A model generated the notes under the pieces. The model was not told the DNA's origin and ran no database searches. It saw only the letters and a list, made by a program, of their open reading frames with translations. The translations under genes were made by a program, and so were the position numbers. Shown piece by piece: positions 23,399-31,955 of a stretch of 64,000 nt of DNA (positions are counted from its first letter, which is position 1; every line of letters begins with the position of its first letter). Source of the stretch: Streptomyces sp. YIM 121038 (GTDB lineage: Bacteria; Actinomycetota; Actinomycetes; Streptomycetales; Streptomycetaceae). The stretch is from contig NZ_CP030771.1 of assembly GCF_006088715.1 (NCBI RefSeq), forward strand, positions 930,001 through 994,000, written 5' to 3'.

Positions 23399-24841
23399 AT
23401 GCCCGACGCCCCCTCTCGGCGGCCCTGGCTCGTGCTCGCCATCTGCTGCATGAGCCTGCTGATCGTCAGCCTCGACAACACGATCCTGAACGTCGCCCTC
23501 CCTTCCATCCAACGCGATCTGCACACCTCGGTGTCCGGACTCCAGTGGACCGTCGACGCCTACACGCTGGTCCTGGCAAGCCTGTTGATGTTCTCCGGGT
23601 CGACCGGCGACCGGGTGGGCCGCCGCCGGGTCTTCCAGGTGGGCCTGGTCGTGTTCACCGCGGCCTCGCTCCTGTGCAGCCTCGCCCCCGGCCTCGGCTG
23701 GCTCGTCGTCGCGCGGATGCTCCAGGCGGTCGGCGGCTCGATGCTGAACCCGGTCGCCATGTCGATCATCACCAACACCTTCACCGACGCCCGGCAGCGC
23801 GCCCGCGCCATCGGCGTGTGGAGCGGTGTCGTGGGCATCAGCATGGCCGCGGGACCGATCGTCGGCGGAGCCCTGGTGGAGTCCGTCGGCTGGCGGTCCA
23901 TCTTCTGGCTCAACGTGCCGATCGGCCTGGCCGCGCTGTTCCTGACGCGTCGGTACGTACCGGAGTCACGGGCCCCGCGGGCCCGGCGGATGGATCCGGT
24001 CGGCCAGGTCCTCATCGCCGTGCTCCTCACCTCGCTCACGTACGCGATCATCGAGTCGCCCGAGCGCGGCTGGACCTCGCCCGTCGTGCTCGGCTGTGCG
24101 GCGGCGGCGCTGTGCGCGCTGCTCGGTCTGCTGTGGTTCGAGCCCCGGCGCAGCGATCCCCTCATCGACCTGCGCTTCTTCCGTTCCGCGCCGTTCTCCG
24201 GAGCCACCGCGATCGCGGTCGTCACGTTCGCCGCGCTGGGCGGCTTCCTGTTCGTCAGCTCCCTGTACCTGCAGAACGTACGGGGGTACGACGCCCTGCA
24301 CGCCGGGCTCTTCATGCTGCCGATGGCGGTCACGGCGCTGCTGGCCGCACCGGTGTCCGGCCGTCTCGTGGGCACGCGGGGGCCGCGCCGTCCACTGCAG
24401 CTCGCCGGGGCGGCGCTGTGCGCGAGCGCCGTGCTCCAGGCGCTCACCTACGCCGAGCGTCTTCCCACGTCCGTGCTCGTCGTCGCGTATCTGCTCTTCG
24501 GCACCGGCTTCGGCCTGGTCAACGCGCCCATCACGCATACGGCGGTGTCGGGGATGCCCCGCGCGCAGGCGGGGGTCGCGGCGGCCGTGGCCTCCACCAG
24601 CCGCCAGATCGGCCAGACCCTCGGCGTGGCCGTCGTCGGCGCCCTCATGGCGGGTACGGCCCGCACGGACGCGGGGGCCTTCGTCGCCGCGGGCCGGACG
24701 GCGTGGTGGATCGTCGCCGGGTGCGGCGCCGCCGTGCTGATCCTGGGTACCCTCACTACCGGCCGCTGGGGCCGGGCAACGGCGCAGCGCACCGCGCGGC
24801 AGTTCGCTGCCGAGGAGACCAAGGAGAAACTGAACGCCTGA
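23399..24841 (+). CDS. MFS drug exporter, DHA2 (14-TM) family
   Basis: The 480-residue transporter has the DHA2/EmrB-QacA signature. TM1 contains SLDNTILNVALPSIQRDL (motif D1), the TM2-3 loop has GSTGDRVGRRRVFQVG (motif A), and TM5 has GPIVGGALVESVGWRSIFWL (motif C, antiporter). About 14 hydrophobic segments are apparent. Such proteins export drugs or dyes by proton antiport at the cytoplasmic membrane. The gene overlaps the following MarR gene by one base (TGATG), so the two are co-translated. A long dyad sits just upstream of the start. Natural substrate unknown. Confidence 0.94.
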   Translation: MPDAPSRRPWLVLAICCMSLLIVSLDNTILNVALPSIQRDLHTSVSGLQWTVDAYTLVLASLLMFSGSTGDRVGRRRVFQVGLVVFTAASLLCSLAPGLGWLVVARMLQAVGGSMLNPVAMSIITNTFTDARQRARAIGVWSGVVGISMAAGPIVGGALVESVGWRSIFWLNVPIGLAALFLTRRYVPESRAPRARRMDPVGQVLIAVLLTSLTYAIIESPERGWTSPVVLGCAAAALCALLGLLWFEPRRSDPLIDLRFFRSAPFSGATAIAVVTFAALGGFLFVSSLYLQNVRGYDALHAGLFMLPMAVTALLAAPVSGRLVGTRGPRRPLQLAGAALCASAVLQALTYAERLPTSVLVVAYLLFGTGFGLVNAPITHTAVSGMPRAQAGVAAAVASTSRQIGQTLGVAVVGALMAGTARTDAGAFVAAGRTAWWIVAGCGAAVLILGTLTTGRWGRATAQRTARQFAAEETKEKLNA

Positions 24842-25293
24842 TGGAGCGCCTGCACGCCGACAAGGGCCCCGAGAAGGACGACGACACCGCCAGGGCGGCA
24901 GCCCGCGCCTGGCAGGGGCTGCACACGCTCCTGCTGGAGCGCCACGACCTCCGCAAGGCCGTGTCCGAAGCCCTCGGCATGAGCTTCAGCCGGGTGCGGG
25001 CGCTGCGTCGCCTCGTCGCGGGGCCGATCAGCCTGCGGGAGCTGGCCGAGCGGCTCGGCGCGGACCCGCCCTACACCACGGTCATCGTCGACGACCTCGT
25101 GCGCCGCGGCCTGGCGGAACGCATCACCAACCCCACCGACCGCCGCTCCAAGCTGGTCCACCTCACCGAGGACGGCCAGGAGAAGGCCGAGCTCGCCGTC
25201 GCCATGCTCACCACCCCGCCCGACGCGCTGCTCGCCCTGCCCCGGGAGGACATCGAGGCGCTCGACCGCGTCGTGGCGAAGCTCCTGGACTGA
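24841..25293 (+). CDS. MarR-family transcriptional regulator
   Basis: The 150-residue winged-helix protein contains LHTLLLERHDLRKAVSEALG, then recognition-helix region LRELAERLGADPPYTTVIVD, and the wing NPTDRRSKLVHLTEDG, all standard MarR features. It is translated from an ATG overlapping the MFS stop codon, so it is made from the exporter mRNA and probably represses that operon through the dyad at 23,342-23,388. Ligands of such repressors are usually exporter substrates. Confidence 0.93.
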   Translation: MERLHADKGPEKDDDTARAAARAWQGLHTLLLERHDLRKAVSEALGMSFSRVRALRRLVAGPISLRELAERLGADPPYTTVIVDDLVRRGLAERITNPTDRRSKLVHLTEDGQEKAELAVAMLTTPPDALLALPREDIEALDRVVAKLLD

Positions 25294-25315
25294 GCCCTCG
25301 TGGCGGCACCCGGCG

Positions 25316-26416
25316 TCAGAAGTTGACGATCTGGAGGGCGAATCCGGTGTCGTCGACGTAGTTGGCCCCGGAGATGTAGAGCGTTTCCTCGTCGGGCCCC
25401 ACGGTCAGGCCGTACGCGCGCTCCACGTCGAAGTCGGTGACCGTCTCGTCGGTGACCTGGGTGTGGGTGTCCGTCGCGTAGGACAGCACCTTCGGCGCGG
25501 TGCGGTGGTCGTCCACGAGCACGTAGAAGCGGCTGCCGTCCTGGCTCACGGCCGGGCTGGAGACCGGGGAGAAATCCGACCGGAAGTCGATGGCGGTCAG
25601 GACGCTGTCCCGCGTGAGGTCGACCACGGCGGCGTGTCCGTCCGGCTTGGACAGCGCGTACAGGCGGCGGCCGTCGGGGGTGAGCGCCAGTTCGTCGACG
25701 AAGCCGGTGGCCGTGATGGTGCGCACCACCTTCGGGACGCCCGCCGAGGCGTCCAGGCGGGTCAGGCCGGCGTCGCCGCTGACGTAGACGTCCTTGCCGT
25801 TCGGCCGTACGACGATGTCGCGCGGGCTGTCGCCGGGCAGCGGTACGGTCGCGGTGAACGCGCGCCGGGCCGTGGAGAACACCAGGAGGCGGGACGGGCC
25901 GACGCCCGGCCCGCCGTCGTGCGGGCCGCTCTGGTCGAGGTAGATCGTCGCCCCGTCCGGGCTGATGGCCATGCGTGACAGCGATCCGGGCCGGGAGCCG
26001 GGGGGCCGTGGCTGGTCGGGGACGGGGATGCTGGCGCGCAGGGTGTGGGTGGTCGTGTCGACGACGTTGAGGGTGCCTTCGGTGACCAGGTAGATCAGTC
26101 GGCCGCGGGCGCCGAACACCATGGGCCCGGCCCACCCTCCGGTGCCTGTGGACACCTCCGCGGTGACCTCCCCGGCCTGGGTGTCGACGACGTACAGCTT
26201 GGTTCCGGTGGCCTCGGCCGCTCCGACGTACGCCTGGGTGCCGTCCGCGCTGACCAGCGGGGCACGCGCGTGCCGGGCCGCCGGGAAGGGGATGAGGTTC
26301 TCCACGCCCGGCACCGGCTCCGGTTCCGCGGCGGCGGCGCCCGCGCCGGTGACCATCAGCACCCCGGCGGCCACCAGCGACGTCAGCCAACGAGCTCTGG
26401 AACCAAGGGACTTCAT
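25316..26416 (-). CDS. Secreted beta-propeller (YncE-like) protein
   Basis: The 366-residue protein has a signal peptide (MKSLGSRARWLTSLVAAGVL to about residue 33, AAAAE) and then seven-blade-propeller-like repeats. Each blade has an SxDGxxxYV/L pattern: VSADGTQAYVG, ISPDGATIYLDQS, RPNGKDVYVSGD, LTPDGRRLYALS, VSQDGSRFYVLVD and VGPDEETLYISG. This resembles YncE/surface-layer-type lactonase-fold proteins, which often bind DNA, metals or partners rather than catalyse. No catalytic set is evident. The ATG at 26416 has GGGAGGG upstream. No partner gene is adjacent. Confidence 0.85.
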   Translation of the reverse strand: MKSLGSRARWLTSLVAAGVLMVTGAGAAAAEPEPVPGVENLIPFPAARHARAPLVSADGTQAYVGAAEATGTKLYVVDTQAGEVTAEVSTGTGGWAGPMVFGARGRLIYLVTEGTLNVVDTTTHTLRASIPVPDQPRPPGSRPGSLSRMAISPDGATIYLDQSGPHDGGPGVGPSRLLVFSTARRAFTATVPLPGDSPRDIVVRPNGKDVYVSGDAGLTRLDASAGVPKVVRTITATGFVDELALTPDGRRLYALSKPDGHAAVVDLTRDSVLTAIDFRSDFSPVSSPAVSQDGSRFYVLVDDHRTAPKVLSYATDTHTQVTDETVTDFDVERAYGLTVGPDEETLYISGANYVDDTGFALQIVNF

Positions 26417-26527
26417 GCCACCCTCCCCCACGGAGAACACCGCGCCCTCGCGTCGGCGGGGCCAGGCTACGCCGACGCGCCCGGCGCGGCGCGGCCGTGG
26501 GCCCGCCGCAGGCGCCAACCGGTCACC

Positions 26528-28492
26528 CTAGGGCGCCCGGGGCCCGCCCACCGCCGCCACGCTCGCGCCCTCCGCGGTGCGGCCGCGCACGGTGAGGGTC
26601 GCCTCCTTGGGGGCGCGGACGGCGAGGGTGTTGCCGTCCTCGGTGGCGCGGGCGTCCCCGGTGACGGTGAGCCGGCGGATGTCCCTGCTGCCCGCCGCGA
26701 GGACGTAGCGGCGTCCGGAGTCGGTCGTCCAGGCGGTGCTTGCCACGACGTGCTGGCCGAAGCGGCTGCAGGTGGCGGTGGACCGGTCGCGGGCGACGAG
26801 GCGGGCGGGGGCGGTGGCCGTGCGCGCGGGCGGGCGCAGGTGCACCTGGATGTCGCCGGTCCCGGCCCACGTGGAGACGCGGGTGCAGGACCAGACGGCG
26901 CGGCCGCCGCGCTCGGGCAGGTCCTGCTCCGCGAAGTCCCACAGGTTCACCGCGCGAACGCCGTCGTCGCGCAGGGCGCGCAGCTCGCACGCCGTGCGGG
27001 CCCAGGCCGTGAGCGCGGCGGGCCCGGTGGCCTCGCGCGGCTGCCGCGCGGGGGCACCGGAGTGCGGGGACGGGGTGTAGCTCAGGTGGGTGGGGGTGAG
27101 GCCGCCGAGGTCGGTGACGAGGAAGGCGTGCTTCTCCACGATCCGTACGGACGAGCGGAGTTGGAGGACCGGCAGGCCCGAGCAGGCGCCCGCGGTTCGG
27201 GGTGTGTCGACGGGGTCGGTGACGCCGTCCTTCGTGGTGTGCAGCGGGCGTCCGGGGGTGTCGGGGCGCAGCAGGTCCCGGGTCTGCGCCTCGGCGATCC
27301 AGGGTGCGGTGAGGTAGCGCACGGCGCCGTCGTGGCGCGCGACGACGAGGGCGGCCGCGGTGGTGACTCCGGCTTCGTCGGCGCGCGCGACGTCGAGTGA
27401 CGGGCGGCCCGGGGAGTCGAGGGGTTCGCTGTACCGCACGACCCGGTCGTTGTCGTGGAGCAGGACCACGGCGCGGCCGTCGACGTCGCCCGCGTACAGG
27501 AGGCGGGCGCCGCGCGTGGGCGGCACCGGGGCGGTGGCCCTCGTCCCGGCCGCGGCGGTGCCGGGGGGCGGCGCGGCCCAGGTGTCCAGGGCCCGGGTGA
27601 GGAGCGCGTCGTCGTCGGTGCGCCCGCCTCGGGCGGGCCAGGCGGTGAAGTCGACGCGCGCCGTGTCGGCCCAGGCGGCGGAGGAGGTGTGCACGAGATG
27701 GTCGGGGGTGACCCGCGGCGCCCGGACCGGGCGCGTCCGCGCGTCCTCGGGAGGGCCCGCCGGGGAGGAGGAGACGGTGAGCACCGTGCCGCACGCCGTC
27801 ACCGCCGCGACGAGGCAGCCGAGTCGGACGCGGTGCCTGCGGCGCAGCAGGTCGGTCGGGCGGGTGCGGACGGAGCAGGCGTCGAACTCCGCGGAGCCCA
27901 GCAGGGTCCGCGGGTCGGTGCCCGCGTGTGCGCGCAGGTCATCGGCGGCGGCCAGGGCGGCGGCCGGATCCTTCTCCCCGACGGCCAGGAGCAGTTCGCG
28001 CACGCGCTCGTCCGGCATGTCGTCGCCGCAGCGCAGGGCGAGGGCGGCGCGCGCGGCGGGCGGGGCCTCGGCGAGCATCCGGCTGAGCGCGATCTCCTCG
28101 GCACCGCCCGCGTGCGGTGTGAGGCGCAGCCCCCATACCACCGGGAGGCGGGGCCGGAGTGCGCGCGGCGGGGGTACGCGCGCGGGCCAGCCGCGCGGGC
28201 GCCGGTCGTACGCGAGCGCCGACCGCAGGACGCGGGCGTACAGCCAGTCCGCTTCGGCGGCCGCGCCGTCAGTGCGCTGCCGGGGCAGGAGCGCGGCGGC
28301 GGGCAGGCGCGGCAGCGCGCGCTGCACTAGTGCCTGCGCGACAAGGACCTTGCGGTGTCTGCCGAGTTCGGGAGGGAGCGTGAGGTAGGCCAGGCGCACC
28401 AGGTGTGCGTACCGGTCGACCAGGGTGGCCTCGGTCCGTTCCAGCCGGCCGGTGGAGGGCGGGGGTGCCGTGCGTCGCCGTGCTGAGGACAT
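26528..28492 (-). CDS. Large single-pass membrane protein, unknown function
   Basis: The 654-residue product has an N-terminal cytoplasmic region (about 1-215) that is helical, Arg/Ala-rich and loosely like sigma-factor or RNA polymerase-binding helices (LVDRYAHLVRLAYLTLPPEL). One membrane segment follows near residues 220-242 (RLGCLVAAVTACGTVLTVSS). The rest, about 410 residues, is extracytoplasmic, with several Cys (TAGACSG, TACELR, VWSCTRV, TATCSRF) that could form disulfides, and ends in beta-rich sequence. The type occurs widely in Streptomyces as a hypothetical protein; I do not know its role. The ATG at 28492 has GGAAGG upstream at slightly long spacing. Confidence 0.8.
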   Translation of the reverse strand: MSSARRRTAPPPSTGRLERTEATLVDRYAHLVRLAYLTLPPELGRHRKVLVAQALVQRALPRLPAAALLPRQRTDGAAAEADWLYARVLRSALAYDRRPRGWPARVPPPRALRPRLPVVWGLRLTPHAGGAEEIALSRMLAEAPPAARAALALRCGDDMPDERVRELLLAVGEKDPAAALAAADDLRAHAGTDPRTLLGSAEFDACSVRTRPTDLLRRRHRVRLGCLVAAVTACGTVLTVSSSPAGPPEDARTRPVRAPRVTPDHLVHTSSAAWADTARVDFTAWPARGGRTDDDALLTRALDTWAAPPPGTAAAGTRATAPVPPTRGARLLYAGDVDGRAVVLLHDNDRVVRYSEPLDSPGRPSLDVARADEAGVTTAAALVVARHDGAVRYLTAPWIAEAQTRDLLRPDTPGRPLHTTKDGVTDPVDTPRTAGACSGLPVLQLRSSVRIVEKHAFLVTDLGGLTPTHLSYTPSPHSGAPARQPREATGPAALTAWARTACELRALRDDGVRAVNLWDFAEQDLPERGGRAVWSCTRVSTWAGTGDIQVHLRPPARTATAPARLVARDRSTATCSRFGQHVVASTAWTTDSGRRYVLAAGSRDIRRLTVTGDARATEDGNTLAVRAPKEATLTVRGRTAEGASVAAVGGPRAP

Positions 28493-28666
28493 TGATCACA
28501 AAGCCTTCCAACGGCTGTAGGCGAGTTGCTGTCACCCCCCTCCCAACGAGTGAATCTTGGGATGGTCACCACGACGTCCATCCGCGCGTTCGCCTGTCGT
28601 GTTCGCCGTCGTGTTGTGTTCGCCCACCGCGTTCGCCCGCCGTACGGCGCCCGCGTCACGCCGTGG

Positions 28667-28861
28667 TCAGTAGACGACGGTGCACCAGCGGTTGAAGGCG
28701 CACGCCTCGCCGTCGTCCCCTGTCCCGCGCGTCGCCTGCGCGGCGGTCGAGGGCGCCGGATCGGCGCCGGTGCTCCGTGGCCGGGGAGGGGGCGCGGCGC
28801 CGAGGGGGCGGTGGGGTGCGGGGTCCGTGTGCGGTCCGTTGATCACATCTTTCGCAGGCAT
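28667..28861 (-). CDS. Small peptide with Cys/aromatic-rich C-terminus
   Basis: A 64-codon frame starts MPAKDVINGPHTDPAPHRPL and has a Pro/Ala/Thr-rich middle. It ends GDDGEACAFNRWCTVVY with stop, a striking tail of two Cys five residues apart, Phe, Trp and Tyr after an acidic turn. Codon third positions are mostly G/C, as in the real genes nearby. The layout recalls a leader plus short core of a ribosomally made peptide. However, no modification enzyme, protease or transporter is adjacent and the ribosome binding site is weak (GAAG). It could also be chance. It lies alone in the 500-bp region between the membrane-protein and LysR genes. Confidence 0.4.
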   Translation of the reverse strand: MPAKDVINGPHTDPAPHRPLGAAPPPRPRSTGADPAPSTAAQATRGTGDDGEACAFNRWCTVVY

Positions 28862-28987
28862 GCGTACTTCAACGACCGCGCGGAAAGCGAGGACACGCGC
28901 GACGGACCGTCGCCCGCCGTGCGCCCCCACCGTGCACTCCCGCTGTGCGCTCCCGCCGTGCGGGGAGGGCGACTTGGCCCGCGTACG

Positions 28988-29902
28988 TCAGGCGGCAGCG
29001 CTCCCCGCCGCCACAGCCGCCTTCGCCGCGGCCACGAAGGCGGCGATGGACGGATGGCCGGCGCCGCCCGCGCGGAAGGCGACCTTCGAGCGGCGGAACA
29101 GCGGCAGTGCGGTCAGGACCAGGCCCGCGGGCCCCTGCGCGGTGGCCGTTTCGGGGACGAGGCCGGCGCCTTGGCCGGTGGCGGCCAGGGCCAGGACCGT
29201 GCGGAAGTCGTTGACCTGGTGGCGGATGCGCGGCTGGAACCCGGCCGCCTGGCAGGCGCGCACGGCCATGGCGTGGCCGGTGGTGCCGTCCCGTGCGGTG
29301 ATCCACGGGGCCTCGGCGTAGGGCCCGAGCAGGTCCGCCAGGGTGTCGCCGCGGCCGGTGGCCCGGGTCGCGGCGCTGGTGACGAGGTACATCGGCTCGT
29401 CCACCAGGGGGATCGCGTCGACCGTGGTGTCCGGTGCCGCGGGGACGAAGTCGTAGTCGTGGACGAGGGCCACGTCGAGTTCACCGGCCCGCAGGCCGTC
29501 GGAGACGCGCGCGGAGTCGATCTCCCGCACCATCGGCTCCAGCGCGGGATGCCGTCGGGCGAGCTCGGCCAGGGCCGCGGGCACGATGGTGTGTCCGCCG
29601 GAGGGGAAGGTCCCGATGCGCAGCGGCCCGCCGACGCCCTCCCGCGCGCTGGCCAGCTCGGAGACCGCCACCTCGAGGCGTTGCAGCACCGCGTCGGCGT
29701 GGGTGACGAGGGTCCGGCCCGCGGGGGTGAGCACCACGCGCCTGCCGCTGCGTTCCAGCAGGGGCACGCCCGCCTCGCGCTCCAGGACGCCCAGTTGCTG
29801 GGAGACGGCGGACGCGGTGAAGGTCAGCGCCTCGGCCACGGCGGCGATGGTGCCCCGCCGGTCCAGTTCGCGCAGCAGGGAGAGACGACGTACATCAAGC
29901 AT
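28988..29902 (-). CDS. LysR-family transcriptional regulator
   Basis: The 304-residue regulator begins MLDVRRLSLLRELDRRGTIA with the helix-turn-helix ALTFTASAVSQQLGVLEREA. The effector domain starts GGPLRIGTFPSGGHTIVPAA. It is of the Streptomyces ArgP/BenM-like type that commonly sits next to enzyme genes. It is divergent from a DHDPS-like aldolase over a 71-bp intergenic region; TAAG-N5-CTTA overlaps its own start codon. Likely autoregulated and controlling the aldolase. Confidence 0.93.
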   Translation of the reverse strand: MLDVRRLSLLRELDRRGTIAAVAEALTFTASAVSQQLGVLEREAGVPLLERSGRRVVLTPAGRTLVTHADAVLQRLEVAVSELASAREGVGGPLRIGTFPSGGHTIVPAALAELARRHPALEPMVREIDSARVSDGLRAGELDVALVHDYDFVPAAPDTTVDAIPLVDEPMYLVTSAATRATGRGDTLADLLGPYAEAPWITARDGTTGHAMAVRACQAAGFQPRIRHQVNDFRTVLALAATGQGAGLVPETATAQGPAGLVLTALPLFRRSKVAFRAGGAGHPSIAAFVAAAKAAVAAGSAAA

Positions 29903-29914
29903 AAGTTCAGCTTA
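29902..29914. promoter_or_regulatory. TAAG-N5-CTTA dyad at LysR start
   Basis: TAAGTTCAGCTTA is an inverted repeat touching the first base of the LysR start codon on the minus strand. It fits an autoregulatory LysR half-site. Confidence 0.45.
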
Positions 29915-29973
29915 GGCATGGGGATAGAAATCAGAAATGGATCTACCGGGTCCGGGTGCGCCAGGGTTGAGCC

Positions 29974-30891
29974 ATGAAGCCCGAACCGAACTTCCACGGC
30001 CTGTACGTCCCCTTGGTGACTCCCTTCACCGACGACCTGCGCCTGGCCCCCGACGCGCTCGCCCGCCTCGCCGACGAGGCGCTCTCGGCCGGTGCCTCCG
30101 GGCTCGTCGCCCTCGGCACCACCGCCGAGGCGGCCACGCTGACCGAGGCGGAGCGGCAGACGGTGGTGCGCGTCTGCGGGGCCGCCTGCCGGGCGCACGG
30201 TGCCCCGCTGATCGTCGGGGTCGGCACGGGTGACACCGCGGCCGCCATCGGATCGCTGCGCACGCTCGCGGCCGGCGGCGACGCGGCCGCGGCGCTGGTC
30301 CCCGCGCCGCCCTACGTCCGGCCCGGCGAGGCGGGGACGGTGGCGCACTTCACCGCGCTGGCCGCGGAGGGCGGCGTACCGCTGATCGTGTACGACATCC
30401 CGTACCGCACCGGGCAGTCCTTGAGCGCGGGCACGATCGCCGCGCTCGGCAGGCTGCCGGGAATCGTCGGGACCAAGCACGCGACCGGCGCGATCGACGC
30501 GGCGACGGTGGAGCTGCTCGGCTCTCCCCCGCCCGGCTTCGCCGTGCTCGGCGGGGACGACGCCGTCATCTCACCGCTCGTCGCCGCGGGCGCGCACGGC
30601 GGGATCCTCGCGTCGGCCAACCTCCGCACCGCCGAGTACGCCGAGCTGATCGCGCTGTGGCGCCGCGGCGCCGCCGGGCCCGCCCGCGCGCTCGGAGCGG
30701 ATCTCGCCCGGTTCTCCGCCGCCCTCTTCGCCGAGCCGAACCCGACCGTGATCAAGGGTGTGCTGCACGCCCAGGGGCGCATCCCCAGCGCGGCCGTCCG
30801 GCTGCCTCTGCTGCCCGCCTCCCCCGACGCGGTCCGTCGGGCCCGGGACCTCGCGCGCCACCTGCCCCGGCTCGATCCGGCCCTGGTGTGA
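29974..30891 (+). CDS. DHDPS/NAL-family aldolase
   Basis: The 305-residue TIM-barrel lyase belongs to the dihydrodipicolinate synthase/N-acetylneuraminate lyase superfamily. The N-terminal LYVPLVTPF, LVALGTTAEAATLTEAER (GTTxE region), Tyr140 in IVYDIPYRTG and the Schiff-base Lys168 in GIVGTKHATGA are all present. GTTAEA in place of the usual GTTGE of true DapA, and the divergent LysR gene, suggest a catabolic aldolase (sugar acid, hydroxyproline or similar) rather than lysine synthesis. Its last 320 bp are overlapped antisense by the reading frame of the next gene. Confidence 0.92.
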   Translation: MKPEPNFHGLYVPLVTPFTDDLRLAPDALARLADEALSAGASGLVALGTTAEAATLTEAERQTVVRVCGAACRAHGAPLIVGVGTGDTAAAIGSLRTLAAGGDAAAALVPAPPYVRPGEAGTVAHFTALAAEGGVPLIVYDIPYRTGQSLSAGTIAALGRLPGIVGTKHATGAIDAATVELLGSPPPGFAVLGGDDAVISPLVAAGAHGGILASANLRTAEYAELIALWRRGAAGPARALGADLARFSAALFAEPNPTVIKGVLHAQGRIPSAAVRLPLLPASPDAVRRARDLARHLPRLDPALV

Positions 30892-31635
30892 CGCACCGGA
30901 CGAGGGCGCCTCGGACGAGGGCGCTTCGGGCTGCGGGCGGAGGAACTCCCGGGCCTGGACCGCGGCGCGGGCGATGCCCGCGCTGACGAAGTCGGCGAAG
31001 CGGGCGATGCTCTCCAGGCGCGCGGCGGCCGGGGTGCCGGTGCCGAGGACGCCGATGCCCTGGCGTGCCGTCGTCCCGAGCTGGGCGGCGCTGCGGGCTC
31101 CGGCCATCGTCGACTGGTACCAGACGTCGTCGTCGACGACGTAGCGCTCGCGGCGGCGTTCGTCGCGCTCCCGGCGGACGAGGCCCTGGTTGTCGAGGAA
31201 CGCGATCGCCTTGGACACCGACGCCGGGCTGACCTGGAGGCGCCGGACGAGTTCGGACGCGGTGAGGCTGCCCGCGTCGGTGAGGGTGAGGCAGGCCATC
31301 ACCCGGGCCGTCATGGTGGGCATGCCCGACACCATGAGGACGGTGGTGAACATCTCCTCGTACGCGTGCACCGCCTCGGCGTCGCGTCCGTAGGGCTGCG
31401 GGGACACGTCCGCCCCGCGGGACGCGGTCTGTCTGCGCCGCCGGGCGCGGCGCTCGGTGGCGCGGTGGGCCAGGTCGGCGCGGTAGGTGGTGGGGCCGCC
31501 GTTGCGCATGACCTCGCGCGTGACGGTCGAGGTCGGCCGGTCGAGGCGGCGGGCGATCTCCGCGTAGGCGAGGCCGTCGGCCAGTCCCAGCGCGATGTGC
31601 TGACGCTCCCGCTGGGTGAGTCTGCCTCCCGGCAT
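30571..31635 (-). CDS. MarR-like regulator with N-terminal HTH, C-terminal overrun
   Basis: The 354-codon frame starts at the ATG 31635, with AAGGAG seven bases upstream. Residues 1-45 (LTQRERQHIALGLADGLAYA, EIARRLDRPTSTVTREV) are an IS30-type helix-turn-helix. Residues about 85-165 are a winged-helix domain (SELVRRLQVSPASVSKAIAF, then RRERDERRRERYVVDDDVWY) of the GbsR/MarR type. Real homology ends near FADFVSAGIARAAVQAREFL, about residue 235. The remaining roughly 120 residues are read antisense through the DHDPS gene (to 30571) and look like noise. I infer that the original stop was lost; relatives known to me are about 220-240 residues long. Multiple TGCAAC sites upstream suggest autoregulation. 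Confidence 0.75.
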   Translation of the reverse strand: MPGGRLTQRERQHIALGLADGLAYAEIARRLDRPTSTVTREVMRNGGPTTYRADLAHRATERRARRRRQTASRGADVSPQPYGRDAEAVHAYEEMFTTVLMVSGMPTMTARVMACLTLTDAGSLTASELVRRLQVSPASVSKAIAFLDNQGLVRRERDERRRERYVVDDDVWYQSTMAGARSAAQLGTTARQGIGVLGTGTPAAARLESIARFADFVSAGIARAAVQAREFLRPQPEAPSSEAPSSGASHQGRIEPGQVAREVPGPTDRVGGGGQQRQPDGRAGDAPLGVQHTLDHGRVRLGEEGGGEPGEIRSERAGGPGGAAAPQRDQLGVLGGAEVGRREDPAVRARGDER

Positions 31636-31690
31636 CGCGGTCTCCTTCGTGCTCCGTGGTGCCTCCACCGTAGGGTCCAGCGTCGTTCCA

Positions 31691-31787
31691 GTGCAACGAT
31701 CAGGGCGTGTTCGTTGCACCGGAAGTACGGGCATTGCAACGCGAGTTGGGCACTAGCTGGGCACATGGAAGTCTGATGCAACGAACG
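31691..31787. promoter_or_regulatory. Cluster of TTGCAACG-type operator sites
   Basis: GTGCAACGA (31691-31699) and TCGTTGCAC (31711-31719) are a perfect 9-bp inverted pair. TTGCAAC (31734-31740) and TGCAACGAACG (31777-31787) add further copies. They lie 56-152 bp upstream of the MarR-like start. The rest of the 320-bp gap 31636-31955 shows no gene. Confidence 0.55.
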
Positions 31788-31955
31788 TGTCGGGGCGAGC
31801 CCTGAACACAACGTAGCGTTTCTGTATTTGGAAAACCGGATCGGGAAACATCGGGAAGCAACTGTCGCGGTCGCCTCCGCGGTCCGGCTCGCCGCCAGGC
31901 TCGCGGAGGACGGTGTGCCCACGCGGACGGCCCGCGCCCGTCCCGTACGGACTCG

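Noticed and set aside
30571..31635. IS30 transposase
   Set aside because: Only the helix-turn-helix head matches. There is no DDE catalytic domain, no terminal inverted repeats and no target duplication visible.
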